Source: Corallium rubrum
Lineage: Eukaryota; Cnidaria; Anthozoa; Scleralcyonacea; Coralliidae
Reading direction: 5' to 3'
NCBI GenBank assembly: GCA_964035015.1
Contig: OZ035997.1
Location: forward strand, 16,227,467-16,291,466
DNA length: 64,000 nucleotides
The translations under genes and the position numbers were made by a program. Position 1 is the stretch's first letter. Every line of letters begins with the position of its first letter. This document shows, piece by piece, positions 18,995-28,322 of this stretch. Below the pieces are notes generated by a model. It saw only the letters and a program-made list of their open reading frames with translations, had not been told where the DNA came from and made no database searches.

Positions 18995-19945
18995 TTACCG
19001 TCTTGCTGTCAGATACACTGCAGATACCGCTAAGATAACTGTGAGATACTTACCAGTAAATACTAGAACATCTCCACCAGCCTCCTCAATATCTGACCAT
19101 GGTATACTTACCTTAGCTGGGTTAAGCTTCTCCCACTTTCTCCTCTTCTTCCCAGCATGTATCACATCTGAGCCTCCTCTTGTTAGTCCAACTGCTAGCC
19201 CTGTGACTACCGCCGCTATGCTAAGACCAATACCCAATATCACACCAGCCTTCTTCACAGTCCTTCTAAACATCTTTCTCTGCCACTCATCATATAGGTC
19301 CCTTATATCGCCTCTAATAATCTTAGTATCAGTATCTACAGACCTGTCAGCTGTCTCGAACTCACGATTAAAGTACCTAACTCTGTAGTCGGAAGCAGTA
19401 CCTGGTTTTCTCTCAATACTTAGGATTTCTCCGTCAATAAGATAGTCTATGAAATCGGGATCAACACAATCCCCAATATTCAGAATGTTAGTGAAAAGAT
19501 CAATAACATACTCATGGACCCGTCTTCTCATTACTGAATCCTCATTATTAAGCATTATGTTAACACTTTCGTCATAATCTACAGTATCTGGCTGATTATC
19601 AGTTCTGAAACCCCAGTCGTCCCATTCTAATTCACTAACATGACCGCTCTCATTATCATCAACCTTATTATTATCTAACCTATCCATTTCAATATACTCA
19701 TGTGCTGTGTTAGTGTCACGTCCAGCGATCCTGCTCGGTCTTCTCTTATCATATTCTTCATAGATGTTTAATGGTGCTTCCTCAGCGACACGGATCTCAT
19801 TACCAAAACGGCTCACCTCGTAATTAGGGCCTGCATTAGTTCCGCCGAAATCTGTTTCTTCAGTTTTAGGTTCATCATTGGGAACCTCATAGTCACCGTA
19901 AGCGCTATCTCTAGCATTCATTTTAATCTCCTCGAAGCCCGCCAT
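18995..19945 (-). CDS. Acidic protein with two C-terminal membrane segments (316 aa)
   Basis: Residues 1-130 are acidic and probably disordered, with repeated Tyr/Glu/Asp motifs. About 130-232 looks folded (VHEYVIDLFTNILNIGDCV). Hydrophobic segments lie at about 233-256 and 293-314, separated by a basic loop (GKKRRKWEK). A type of structural membrane protein is likely; I do not recognise the family. Its start overlaps the end of the upstream gene by 23 bp, suggesting co-transcription. Its end overlaps the first repeat of the downstream gene's start region. Confidence 0.65.
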   Translation of the reverse strand: MAGFEEIKMNARDSAYGDYEVPNDEPKTEETDFGGTNAGPNYEVSRFGNEIRVAEEAPLNIYEEYDKRRPSRIAGRDTNTAHEYIEMDRLDNNKVDDNESGHVSELEWDDWGFRTDNQPDTVDYDESVNIMLNNEDSVMRRRVHEYVIDLFTNILNIGDCVDPDFIDYLIDGEILSIERKPGTASDYRVRYFNREFETADRSVDTDTKIIRGDIRDLYDEWQRKMFRRTVKKAGVILGIGLSIAAVVTGLAVGLTRGGSDVIHAGKKRRKWEKLNPAKVSIPWSDIEEAGGDVLVFTGKYLTVILAVSAVYLTARR

Positions 19946-20300
19946 AATACTCCGATGATTTCATATATGCATGACCTCTGTAGACCCTACTGTACCTGTC
20001 CTTTATTTTCCTCTCCAGCGGCATTGTGCTGTCATTTATTATATTGTCTACCATGGTCAGATTGCTAAACATTGTGGATCTGTCAAACTCAATACCTCTG
20101 AGGTATCCTTTGATGGTGTTTAGTGACTTTGTATAGCTCTTGTATGCCACCTCGCACTGACTTACTTTCTCCGCTATTCTCTTATTCTTGATATACCCAT
20201 GCATAAGAAGTCCGACAGCACTTATAGATAATGTAGCGAATCCACCTAATGCGCTAAACGCCCCGCCAGCAACAGTCAGGAATATAGCAGACATGTTCAT
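19923..20300 (-). CDS. Small membrane/coiled-coil protein (125 aa)
   Basis: The N-terminal hydrophobic stretch (about 5-35, SAIFLTVAGGAFSALGGFAT) is followed by a helical charged region with tyrosines. The layout parallels the 119-aa protein at 17994-18353, so the two may be distant paralogues. Function unknown. Confidence 0.6.
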   Translation of the reverse strand: MNMSAIFLTVAGGAFSALGGFATLSISAVGLLMHGYIKNKRIAEKVSQCEVAYKSYTKSLNTIKGYLRGIEFDRSTMFSNLTMVDNIINDSTMPLERKIKDRYSRVYRGHAYMKSSEYYGGLRGD

Positions 20301-20325
20301 GGTAAGATTGATCCTAGAGAGTCTC

Positions 20326-20469
20326 TTAAATTGCCACTGGTAGCAGGTAGCAGGTAGCCATCATGTGGTAATGCTCGTAAAGTGATTTTAACATCTCAAC
20401 CTCTCCCGGGCTCAGCTTATCAGATATATGGTTGAATCTTATTATACTCTTCTCTCTGTTAAGTGTCAT
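20326..20469 (-). CDS. Small hypothetical protein (47 aa)
   Basis: A short frame filling an otherwise empty gap between leftward genes: MTLNREKSIIRFNHISDK, then LSPGEVEMLKSLYEHYHMM. The amphipathic helical pattern and its fit in the operon-like run support it, and the ATG context GTTAGCTTATG partly matches the shared start motif. No family is established. Confidence 0.45.
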   Translation of the reverse strand: MTLNREKSIIRFNHISDKLSPGEVEMLKSLYEHYHMMATCYLLPVAI

Positions 20470-20483
20470 AAGCTAACCCCGAT

Positions 20484-21065
20484 TCAGACTGGCTCGTAGA
20501 ATGCTACAGTTAGGCAACTCTCATTACCACTAGTCAGTCCAGTTATTGTTGGGTAGATGTAGCCGACAGATGGTTTATTACTGGCCTGCTGTGCTGAGAT
20601 AGTGTCTTTCACATAAAAGTCGTGATTCACAGGTATAGACCAGTGACCGCTATAATGCCTGTCTGCGTTTCCTAGGGTAAGTGTACCAAGTAGCTCAGAA
20701 CCTTGTGTTGCTCTGTAGGTAACATAGTACAGCCGGTACGTGACCTGCACTACGTTGTCAGGCACGACGCCATCTGTGTCGAACGAGTGGCATAATATTC
20801 TTATCATAGTGTCCTTACTTACTGGGAAGGTGTTACCGCCGAGCGCTTCCGGCGTTCCACCAATTGCTGGATAGTACCAGGCCATTGTGGCGTTAAGTCT
20901 GTAATTTTCCTTCTTAGCGAACTTTTCTATGGCATACTTTTTATTTATCAGGTGGTTGTCATCAGTGGCCGGTATGCTTTGAGTTATCCTGAAATTTTTC
21001 ATGTCAATGTCGTCAGTGACTTCATTACTTCCTGGTGACACTGAGTAACCTAAATTCAGGCTCAT
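20484..21065 (-). CDS. Fibre- or attachment-type protein (193 aa)
   Basis: The N-terminal part has DMKNFRITQSIPATDDN followed by NKKYAIEKFAKK, the layout seen in shaft or tail-fibre proteins of phages and viruses where a short repeat precedes the head. The rest is rich in beta-prone, aromatic and Ser/Thr sequence with no hydrophobic segment, consistent with a globular beta-rich head. It is the first gene of the leftward block, facing a capsid-type gene across the divergent promoter. The call is based on sequence style and position. Confidence 0.5.
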   Translation of the reverse strand: MSLNLGYSVSPGSNEVTDDIDMKNFRITQSIPATDDNHLINKKYAIEKFAKKENYRLNATMAWYYPAIGGTPEALGGNTFPVSKDTMIRILCHSFDTDGVVPDNVVQVTYRLYYVTYRATQGSELLGTLTLGNADRHYSGHWSIPVNHDFYVKDTISAQQASNKPSVGYIYPTITGLTSGNESCLTVAFYEPV

Positions 21066-21113
21066 ATATTAGGGTATATAAGCCTGCTTACTGCGTAACC
21101 ACCCACGGCAGCT
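21066..21113. promoter_or_regulatory. Central divergent promoter with TATA box
   Basis: This gap separates the leftward and rightward gene blocks. GTATATAAG (21074-21082) is a good TATA box for rightward transcription. The minus-strand start is preceded by CCTAATATATG. It is the only point where the two blocks diverge in the right half of the element. Confidence 0.55.
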
Positions 21114-21812
21114 ATGGGTAGATGTTACCATAATATGATCTATACTATGAGGAAACTAACTGTGCTGATAGAAGGATCGTATAAGGTGATCAGATTGGAG
21201 GAGCCTATAATGACAGGGAAAAATCCCCATATTCTGCTGAAGAAGGCTTACATAATGTGGGAGTACTATAATGTATCCAGCAGTAAGGGCAACTACTATG
21301 TTCACAATAAGAGGGTGAACAAATTCCTTGGGGATGGTTATTATACATTCCAGGATTTTAAGAAGATACTTGAGGGGAACAGCGGGGTTACATTAACACT
21401 TAGTAAACCAGAGGCTAAGTGTACGATGGTGACCGACAGTAGCACGACGCTAGTACTGCATAACAACTTAGCATCTTTACTAGGATTCAGCACCCGTATA
21501 TTCTTACCAGGTAGTAGCACAAAGAGTGGTCTGATAAATGTGAATAATGGACTGAAGTACTTGGTGGTGATGTGTAATGTGATATCCACATCAATGAATT
21601 TATACAATGGAAGGAAGAGTAATACCCTAGTGAGTCTTCCAGTAACTAGTGAGCAGCCGCTGTTCGGTTCAACACAGTCATTTGTTGACATTGAGACTGA
21701 GCTTGAAATTGGTAAAGGTGTTATAAATGAGTTGGAATTCCATGTAACAGATCAGAACGGAAACCCGCTGAATGGTTTTGGGAGCATGTTGCTGGAGCTG
21801 TACATCTCGTAG
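21114..21812 (+). CDS. Conserved Polinton structural-type protein (minor capsid candidate)
   Basis: A 232-aa beta-rich protein without membrane segments. The end ELEFHVTDQNGNPLNGFG then MLLELYIS has the strand-loop-strand look of a beta-sandwich virion protein. First gene of the rightward block, upstream of integrase. Alternative starts are the ATGs at 21135 and 21147 (the latter in CTATACTATG context). A penton/minor capsid (single jelly-roll) role is possible but not shown. Confidence 0.55.
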   Translation: MGRCYHNMIYTMRKLTVLIEGSYKVIRLEEPIMTGKNPHILLKKAYIMWEYYNVSSSKGNYYVHNKRVNKFLGDGYYTFQDFKKILEGNSGVTLTLSKPEAKCTMVTDSSTTLVLHNNLASLLGFSTRIFLPGSSTKSGLINVNNGLKYLVVMCNVISTSMNLYNGRKSNTLVSLPVTSEQPLFGSTQSFVDIETELEIGKGVINELEFHVTDQNGNPLNGFGSMLLELYIS

Positions 21813-21817
21813 AGTAT

Positions 21818-22906
21818 ATGGACAATGACATAGAATTGGAACAGGGGCTTAGAGATATATACTATAAACCGGCAACTGGTTACCAGTCATCTGAGAGACT
21901 TTACCAGAAAGCATTGGCTGATGGTCTCCCCGGTGTGAGTAGGAAGAAGGTCACTAAGTGGTTGAAATCGCAGGACACTTTTACACGGTACAGGAAAATA
22001 GTTGGCAGGCATAAGTTTAGGTAGACCAGGGTTTACTACCTTGGTGAGCAGCTACAAATGGATCTTGTTGATATGGGTAAGTATGGGAATAAGAACGGGG
22101 GATACCGTTGGATACTGACAGCTGTTGAAATCCTAAGTAGATATGCCTTTGCAATCCCTGTGTATAGGAAAGACACCGGAAGCATGACCAAGGCGGTAAC
22201 GTTGCTGCTTAAGAAATTTGATAAGCGTTTCGGAGCGGATCCAGAACTGGTGCAGTTTGACGACGGTAAGGAATTTTACAATGTTGGGGTGAGGTCCTTA
22301 CTGGAAGGAGTTGGTGCTAAGTTCTTTAGCACCCTATCGGATAAGAAGGCTGCTATTGTGGAACGGTTTAACAGAACCCTCAAGACGGCTATGTGGCAGT
22401 ACTTCTACAGTAAGGGAACATATAAGTGGACTGATGTTCTAGACTCGCTGGTTAGCAATTACAATAACAGTAAGCATAGAACTATACTGATGAAACCGGT
22501 TAATGTGAATAAAAGTAACGAGGCTGAAGTGTGGAACACCTTATTTGGCCACACATCTGGAGAGTACCCTCTAGCTAAACTTAAAGTTGGTGACACTGTA
22601 AGGATAAGTAAGTACAAAAGCATATTCACTAAAGGTTATGAGGCTAACTTCACAGAGGAACTGTTCAAGGTGACGAAGGTAATCCGGGGTGACCCAAATG
22701 TTTATGAAATAGCGGACTTAGAGGGCGAGCCGGTAATTGGGAAGTTTTATGAAGAGGAGCTAAGTGCTGTTGTTAAGAGGGATCATGTCTATAGAGTAGA
22801 GAAAATACTGAAGAGGAAAAAGAAGATGGCTCTGGTGAAGTGGCTCGGGTATGATAGCAAGCATAATAGCTGGGTACCTGAGAGTGATATCCAGAATATT
22901 AACTAG
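21818..22906 (+). pseudogene. int: Retroviral-type integrase with chromodomain, interrupted by one TAG
   Basis: The N-terminal segment (21818-22021) is the Polinton integrase pre-core region (YYKPATGYQSSERLYQKA). TAG at 22022-22024 stops it, but the same frame stays open to 22906. The core shows MDLVDM (first Asp, 22058-), QFDDGKEF and VERFNRTLK; the second Asp and the Glu are 33-34 residues apart, as in D,D-35-E enzymes. The C-terminus is a chromodomain (YRVEKIL...VKWLGY...WVPESDI). The integrase joins element ends to the target, giving the 6-bp duplication. With one nonsense codon and no other lesion, inactivation is recent, or the stop is read through. Confidence 0.9.
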
Positions 22907-22909
22907 TGT

Positions 22910-24526
22910 ATGGCAGCACGTGGTGATATGTTTCATGATTATGAGATGGAAGAAGTGTACCCCGAATATGGTGAGATGGATCATGATCAGCTGATGGAGA
23001 ATCATAACCTCCTATTAGATATAGACGAACCCTCTAAGGATGAGCTTGCTAGGCTCGAGTATGTTAAGAGTCTTATTAATGATATCCCTAATCCTAGGAC
23101 AGCATGGATTGACACAGACATTAACAGTAGAGGAGACTTTGCTACCATCAGGGAAGTTGGTACCGCTGATAATATTAGTAAATATGTTAATACGTTAGTT
23201 ACTAGAAGTGGTGCCTTCAGAAAAGAAGTTGCAAATTACAAGCGTATAAACACGGTCAGACTTATTAAGTCATTCATAGCTATAACTGATGGTGATAATG
23301 TGAGGCCCCTACTAAATAACAGGCCCGGTAACAGAATAATCAGTGGCGTTACTTTCTCAAGAGGGGGGTCTGTCAAACTTGGTGGTCTCACAACTACCCT
23401 AAGTTACAATGGCGTAGACGTTAGGGAGATTAACACAACCAAGTATGGCACTGACGGTAAACCCATCGTCAGGAGTTTTAATGTTGGCCTTGAGGTTGAG
23501 GCTGAGTTCAGTTCTTTAGTCGCTGATACCCTTAGGATCACAAGAGACTTAGCGGAGTCGTTATCAAGTGATACAGGATCAAGCCTGGAAGCTGCTATGG
23601 ATGTGGTTGATGAGTATCAGGAAGACCCAGTAGTGGCGGATACTGATCAAGCACGTGAGATGAGGACACTTATTGATAGGAATTCTGAGAGGGACCTTAA
23701 CAGAATTAATAAGGACTATCAGAACCTAGAGCCAGGGGAAAGGGTAGGTAGACTTATGAAGATCATTAATGACCCCAACATTTTTGACGGAACTGGTAAT
23801 GATCCAGTTAATCTACCTGATAGTGTGACCGGTGATATAGTCGAGTCCTCCGTTTCAGAAATTAGTAGGAGGTTACATGAACTGGCTGGGGAGTTTACAG
23901 AGCAGGATATCAGGGAGTTCACAGGGATACTGGACCCTAGGGGGGATGCTGACATCAGGATAGCGGCACTGGACCAGACTGCTGGTGAGTACGGACTTAA
24001 GGCTCTGAGAGAGACTGACCCGCTGAGGGAGCAACTTTATAAGAATATCCAGAAGACTGCAGAGCTAAAGAGCGATTTTATACGTGTTACTGAGAAACGT
24101 GGTGTTCCTGTCTACAGTGACGCTATTGCAGTGTTTGAGGAAGAGGTTGATGGTAATGAGAGTATAGAGGATCTGTCTAGGTTAGAACGCTTTAAGGAGT
24201 GGATGAAGGAGAACTGGCTTAATGCGACATCATTTGCTGTGGCTGTGGCTTCCCTTCTAACGACAATAATACTTGGAACACGTACTGTTATTAAGAAGGG
24301 CGCCAACGCTGTTGGATCATTTGGACGGTCAGTTTATAATGCCTTTAGGAAGTTGGCGAAGAAACTTGGTCCGGTGTTGGGTCCTATGATTACAGCCTTA
24401 GGTAGTCTGATTCTCAATCTTCTGAAGTATGGTGCTATGGGGCTGGCCTGGTTGGCTAGCAATCTGTGGGTGTTGGTTCTGGCAATTGTATGGATGGCTT
24501 ATGACAGATATGGAAAAAAGAAATAA
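22910..24526 (+). CDS. Large Polinton membrane protein, PX-like candidate (538 aa)
   Basis: A long soluble region (1-435, acidic, largely helical, with RTAWIDTDI and VNTLVTRSGAF near the start) ends in two or three hydrophobic segments (about 440-457, 492-510 and 513-530) separated by a basic stretch (TRTVIKKGANAV). Size, position between integrase and capsid, and hydrophobic tail suit the PX protein described for Polintons; function is unknown. It starts three bases after the integrase stop in CTAGTGTATGG. The frame is open. Confidence 0.6.
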   Translation: MAARGDMFHDYEMEEVYPEYGEMDHDQLMENHNLLLDIDEPSKDELARLEYVKSLINDIPNPRTAWIDTDINSRGDFATIREVGTADNISKYVNTLVTRSGAFRKEVANYKRINTVRLIKSFIAITDGDNVRPLLNNRPGNRIISGVTFSRGGSVKLGGLTTTLSYNGVDVREINTTKYGTDGKPIVRSFNVGLEVEAEFSSLVADTLRITRDLAESLSSDTGSSLEAAMDVVDEYQEDPVVADTDQAREMRTLIDRNSERDLNRINKDYQNLEPGERVGRLMKIINDPNIFDGTGNDPVNLPDSVTGDIVESSVSEISRRLHELAGEFTEQDIREFTGILDPRGDADIRIAALDQTAGEYGLKALRETDPLREQLYKNIQKTAELKSDFIRVTEKRGVPVYSDAIAVFEEEVDGNESIEDLSRLERFKEWMKENWLNATSFAVAVASLLTTIILGTRTVIKKGANAVGSFGRSVYNAFRKLAKKLGPVLGPMITALGSLILNLLKYGAMGLAWLASNLWVLVLAIVWMAYDRYGKKK

Positions 24527-24541
24527 GATATAACTTAGTCT

Positions 24542-25777
24542 ATGTTGCAGGAAGATAGAATCACTCCAAGCTACAAACTAAAGAAACCGGACAGTAGTAA
24601 GAAAGGCACTAGGAGAGTAGTCGATGTGACATTTAACCCAACACATATATCCTCTGGTCAGGACCTGTATGTAAAGCTGTCGACACTACCAGTTAATCAT
24701 GTACTAATTCCTGGCAGTAGGATGCTTACGTTCACCCTGAAAAATGGCAACAAGGAGTCATACCATCAGAACAACCTTAAGTCCACCCTGTTTAAGCAAG
24801 TAACCCACAAGCTTAATGGGGAAATATACAGGGATCTGAATGAAGCCCATGTTCTTAGGTGTTATGAGGACCTGTGGTCTAAGTCAAAAAGGGTTGGAAA
24901 AATTGATCAGGGTCTTGGTGGGAGTGTGAACCTTGCTAAGCTAAGGAGTCAGGACGCTAGTGGTGATTCTAGCGTTGCTGGTGATGCTCTTGTAAATGGT
25001 ATCTATGGTGACAGGTTTACAATACCTATTGATGATGATTGGCTTAGTGAGAATGGAGCTATCTATCCCCAAGCACTGCAGAACACCCATGAAACCATAC
25101 TAAAGATTAACACACCAGCTAACGTGTTACTCCCCGGTGGTAGTGGTAAGGCTGTGCCAGGAAGCTTTAGACTTGATAACCTTAAGTTGAGGTATGAGAC
25201 AGTTGAGAATGAAATGTTAGCGGGCGAGGTTGAGGGAATTTACAGTAGGGGAAAATCTTCCTACTACAGTCACGCCACCCTAGTTAAGACCTTCCCAGTT
25301 ACTGCTGCTAGCACAAAAATTCATGAGAATGTGAACTTACCAAGGAAGTCCCTTAGAAATATCGTGATGATCTTTAAGAGAACTACTGACGGAAGTGAGT
25401 CTTTCTACTACCCATCTATCGAAAGTGTTAAGATAAGCTTCCAGGGCCAGCCAAACTTCCTTTATACACAGTCGATGAAGAAGTACGATTTCTTCAGTGA
25501 GGCCAGTCGGGTGTTCTTCCCAAGTGATGACAGGTTTGATAGGAATGTTAGTGAGGCGAGTTTCTTCAGTGATAAGTTTGCCCTGGTCTGTGACTTCTCA
25601 ACAACAGCGTTAAAGAGGGTACAGGGTCAGGGTGTGAGGCTAACTGATACACAGAATGGAATACTTATCGAGGTTGAGAAAAGTGCTGGGACCACTGCCT
25701 GTACCTGCTACCTTTACGTGCTGTCGGATGGGTTAATAAACCTGGCTAATGGCCAGCTTCAGTCTATTCAGTATTAG
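24542..25777 (+). CDS. mcp: Major capsid protein (411 aa)
   Basis: Recognised by family resemblance to Polinton double jelly-roll major capsid proteins: VDVTFNPTHISSGQDLYVKL at the start, LNGEIYRDLNEAHVLRCYEDL, YGDRFTIPID, then NGAIYPQAL, and LPRKSLRNIVMIF in the second half. No membrane segment. Length is at the short end of the family (usually over 450). Intact frame, located directly upstream of the packaging ATPase with a 3-bp gap. ATG context CTTAGTCTATG. Confidence 0.8.
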   Translation: MLQEDRITPSYKLKKPDSSKKGTRRVVDVTFNPTHISSGQDLYVKLSTLPVNHVLIPGSRMLTFTLKNGNKESYHQNNLKSTLFKQVTHKLNGEIYRDLNEAHVLRCYEDLWSKSKRVGKIDQGLGGSVNLAKLRSQDASGDSSVAGDALVNGIYGDRFTIPIDDDWLSENGAIYPQALQNTHETILKINTPANVLLPGGSGKAVPGSFRLDNLKLRYETVENEMLAGEVEGIYSRGKSSYYSHATLVKTFPVTAASTKIHENVNLPRKSLRNIVMIFKRTTDGSESFYYPSIESVKISFQGQPNFLYTQSMKKYDFFSEASRVFFPSDDRFDRNVSEASFFSDKFALVCDFSTTALKRVQGQGVRLTDTQNGILIEVEKSAGTTACTCYLYVLSDGLINLANGQLQSIQY

Positions 25778-25780
25778 TGT

Positions 25781-26377
25781 ATGGATCAGCCGGAGACTAT
25801 TCTGATAGTTGGGCCATCTGGATGTGGTAAAACTTACACATTGCTTAACGAAATACTTTCTGTAGAGTATAGTAAGTACTTTGACTTTATCATAATACTC
25901 TGTCCTACACTGTGGATAAATACGACATACCTAGACTGGGGATATCTTAATAGCGACCCAGATGTCATCGGACTTAGCATAAGTCCAGATAGACTAGACC
26001 CTGTTATTGAGGCCGTAGTAAAAATTTACTCCGGATCTAAGACTGCTGTAATAGTTGATGACATGAGTAATACAGGTGACCAACATCTTAACGACGGCAT
26101 GCTGGCTTTTTTATCATACAGTGGCAGGCATCATAATATCACATTGTTCATTATAACGCAAAAGTTAAACAGTGTCGCGACTGGTATAAGGGACAACACC
26201 ACCAGACTGTTATTTTTCAGTACGCATAACAGGAGAAGTATGAAGGTGCTAAGGGATGAGTTTTTTGGACATATAGCAGACGATGAAATGGAAAAGTCTA
26301 TCATTGCGCAGCTTGCCACTGGTAAGTACCTTGACATTAAACTCAGTGCGCAGCCACCAACCTATGAGGTTAAATGA
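25781..26377 (+). CDS. FtsK/HerA-type genome packaging ATPase (198 aa)
   Basis: Walker A GPSGCGKT at residues 11-18, Walker B AVIVDDM with acidic residues 93-94, and a polar motif ITQKLNSV downstream, as in the A32-like packaging ATPases of Polintons and related viruses. It would pump element DNA into capsids. The frame is open and directly follows the capsid gene; the start context is TTAGTGTATGG. Confidence 0.9.
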   Translation: MDQPETILIVGPSGCGKTYTLLNEILSVEYSKYFDFIIILCPTLWINTTYLDWGYLNSDPDVIGLSISPDRLDPVIEAVVKIYSGSKTAVIVDDMSNTGDQHLNDGMLAFLSYSGRHHNITLFIITQKLNSVATGIRDNTTRLLFFSTHNRRSMKVLRDEFFGHIADDEMEKSIIAQLATGKYLDIKLSAQPPTYEVK

Positions 26378-26392
26378 AACATAACCTAATGT

Positions 26393-26920
26393 ATGCCTAA
26401 GAGGGAAGGTAAGCGCAGTAAAAATGAGCCAGTTGTTATTGAAGATGAAGCTATCGAAAAACTAGTTGATGAGCTACAGGTTGCGGAAGAGAGTATTGCT
26501 AAAACTGATGAGCATAGCGCAGACACCAGGCGTGAGGAACTTATAGTTGCGTCTGATGATGGGTACATTACCCAGAAGTCCGGACATATAAGGAAATGTA
26601 GTGAGAAGACATTAGACAAAATTTATAAGGTCTATGAAGCTAAAAGGAAGAAGGACGCAGACGGGTTCCTAACAGATTTACTAATAAGTCAGTTCTCAAC
26701 AATGCTTGGTGGCCTTGACGCAATTGAGGATCCTGTTGCGCTAACAGATGAACTTAAAAATAATGGCATACTGAGAAAAGATGTTGAGAGTATTATATCA
26801 GTAGTTAGCCCATACATACCCCTAATAGGATTACTTGGAGGTGTTGCCATAACTGGTAAGCATATACACCAGCATAAGAATAGTACACAACCTATAATAT
26901 ATGAACAGGACCCTAAGTAG
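26393..26920 (+). CDS. Conserved Polinton protein (175 aa), helical with C-terminal hydrophobic segment
   Basis: Acidic N-terminus, then GHIRKCSEKTLDKIYKVYEA and FLTDLLISQFSTMLGGLDAI, ending in a hydrophobic stretch (PYIPLIGLLGGVAITG) and a basic tail. I recall the TDLL/LGGLDAIE region from other invertebrate Polintons. Function unknown. The ATG follows CTAATGT. Its end overlaps the next gene's start by 20 bp. Confidence 0.65.
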   Translation: MPKREGKRSKNEPVVIEDEAIEKLVDELQVAEESIAKTDEHSADTRREELIVASDDGYITQKSGHIRKCSEKTLDKIYKVYEAKRKKDADGFLTDLLISQFSTMLGGLDAIEDPVALTDELKNNGILRKDVESIISVVSPYIPLIGLLGGVAITGKHIHQHKNSTQPIIYEQDPK

Positions 26921-27125
26921 ATTCTTCGCTAAGTACCCATATGCTGACAAAAGTAAGTTTATAACTAGCTCGGTTTTTGGTAGGACAGAGCCAGGCGTGT
27001 TCTTCGGACCTGTCGGTGCTGATGGCACATACATCTACACCGAGGACCGGGAATTCAGGAGTAGTGAGAACTACACCAAGTACCTCACAATAGATAAGCC
27101 ACCGCCAAAGTTCCCAAAAATATAG
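26901..27125 (+). CDS. Small hypothetical protein (74 aa)
   Basis: Starts MNRTLSRFFAKYPY, with VFFGPVGADGTYIYTEDREF in the middle and a proline-rich basic end. The downstream broken gene continues in the same frame after the TAG at 27123-27125, so this may be a separate gene or the first part of a longer one. No family is recognised. Confidence 0.45.
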   Translation: MNRTLSRFFAKYPYADKSKFITSSVFGRTEPGVFFGPVGADGTYIYTEDREFRSSENYTKYLTIDKPPPKFPKI

Positions 27126-28315
27126 TTAGGTGGTGGTACCGTGCAAAAAGTCCAGGGAAAAAGACATTGGGAGAAGGGCATTGAGGGAAAACACGACTTC
27201 TCATAGTTCACATACCTATCAGAAAATGTTATAGACTACGACCTTAACAATTTCAGGGTCTATGTTAACGACCATAACTTCTTCATGTCTAAGTTACCAG
27301 TTCTGAACCCAGGAAACAGGACTGATATTGCTGTATGGTGGAATAACAACGAACCTTACTACCAGCTAATCTTCGCCGTCTACCTAAGTACGTACTGTTG
27401 TGGCGTTGGGGTTGAGCATCTAAAGTTTCCGATGATGTTTATCCAGTGGTTACGTCTATTATGCGCTTCCATGTGTACTTCACTACCCGACGTATACTAA
27501 GGCGCCTTATAAAGGAAAAGAAAAGTGACCTAATGAGGGAATTTGGTGCTGGTAAGGATGTAATCGACAATATGGAAAATATACCTAGAGAGAAAAAGTT
27601 CCTTATTAACCCACATTCTGGCCAGCATCATGACCGAGCATTTAAGGAGTGGATGTGGAGACTTAACCCTGATTATAGAACACACTACAGAAGGTTCATA
27701 CCACTTAAGACAAATGGTTTTACCAGGATAGGGCTCCAATATCTAAACGAGTCTATAGAGGCTTATGTCTATGCTGTCCTAGGCTCTCAAGCTAAAACAA
27801 GGGTAAGTATTGTTAAGAAGGGTGCTGGAAGTCTGGAGTCACAACAGGAATTCAGAGTCCTCGTAAATGACGCCGTCGTTAACTACTCTGTTAGCACTTG
27901 GATTCTGAATATGAACAGATCAATATCAGATACTAACGTCACCCAGAACTTGGCTATAAGTCCTGACACATGGTTAGTGCCAGGGTCGCTCACAATACTG
28001 AAGACAAAAATCATCGGATATAACAACTTACTCAAACACGCGTCTGATGCTATGAAATTTGGTATTAACTCTAAAGTAAACTACCAGCGGGTTGTCCATA
28101 GGCAACCAAAGAAGCTACACCAGGAATATGTCCCACATCTGGAAACATTAGATGAGGAACCTCATAAGGAAAATGCAGCCGTCCATGCACCTGGTACAAA
28201 CACTGATAATGTAGCCATCCATACACCTGGCACAAACACGACGGATAATGAGCTGGGGATTATATTAGTTGTGACGGCCGTGGCCGGATATCTGTTTAGT
28301 AAAAACGTTCTGTAG
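27126..28315 (+). pseudogene. Last rightward gene, broken by TAG and a frameshift
   Basis: Coding-like sequence begins near 27141 without an ATG, meets TAG at 27204-27206, continues open (DYDLNNFRVYVNDHNFFMSK, NRTDIAVWW, VEHLKF) to about 27437, then carries on in another frame (YFTTRRILRRLIKEK, EKFLIDP-like KKFLINPHSGQHHDRAF, ESIEAYVYAVLG) to 28315. The tail has two copies of PGTNT and a C-terminal membrane segment (IILVVTAVAGYLF). I recall related genes in other Polintons but not a function. It ends 7 bp before the right TIR. Confidence 0.6.
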
Positions 28316-28322
28316 TGAACGG

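Noticed and set aside
16620..28315. Adenain-like cysteine protease expected in Polintons
   Set aside because: I looked for it in all intact and broken frames of the element and found no convincing candidate; absence may reflect loss or a diverged gene.
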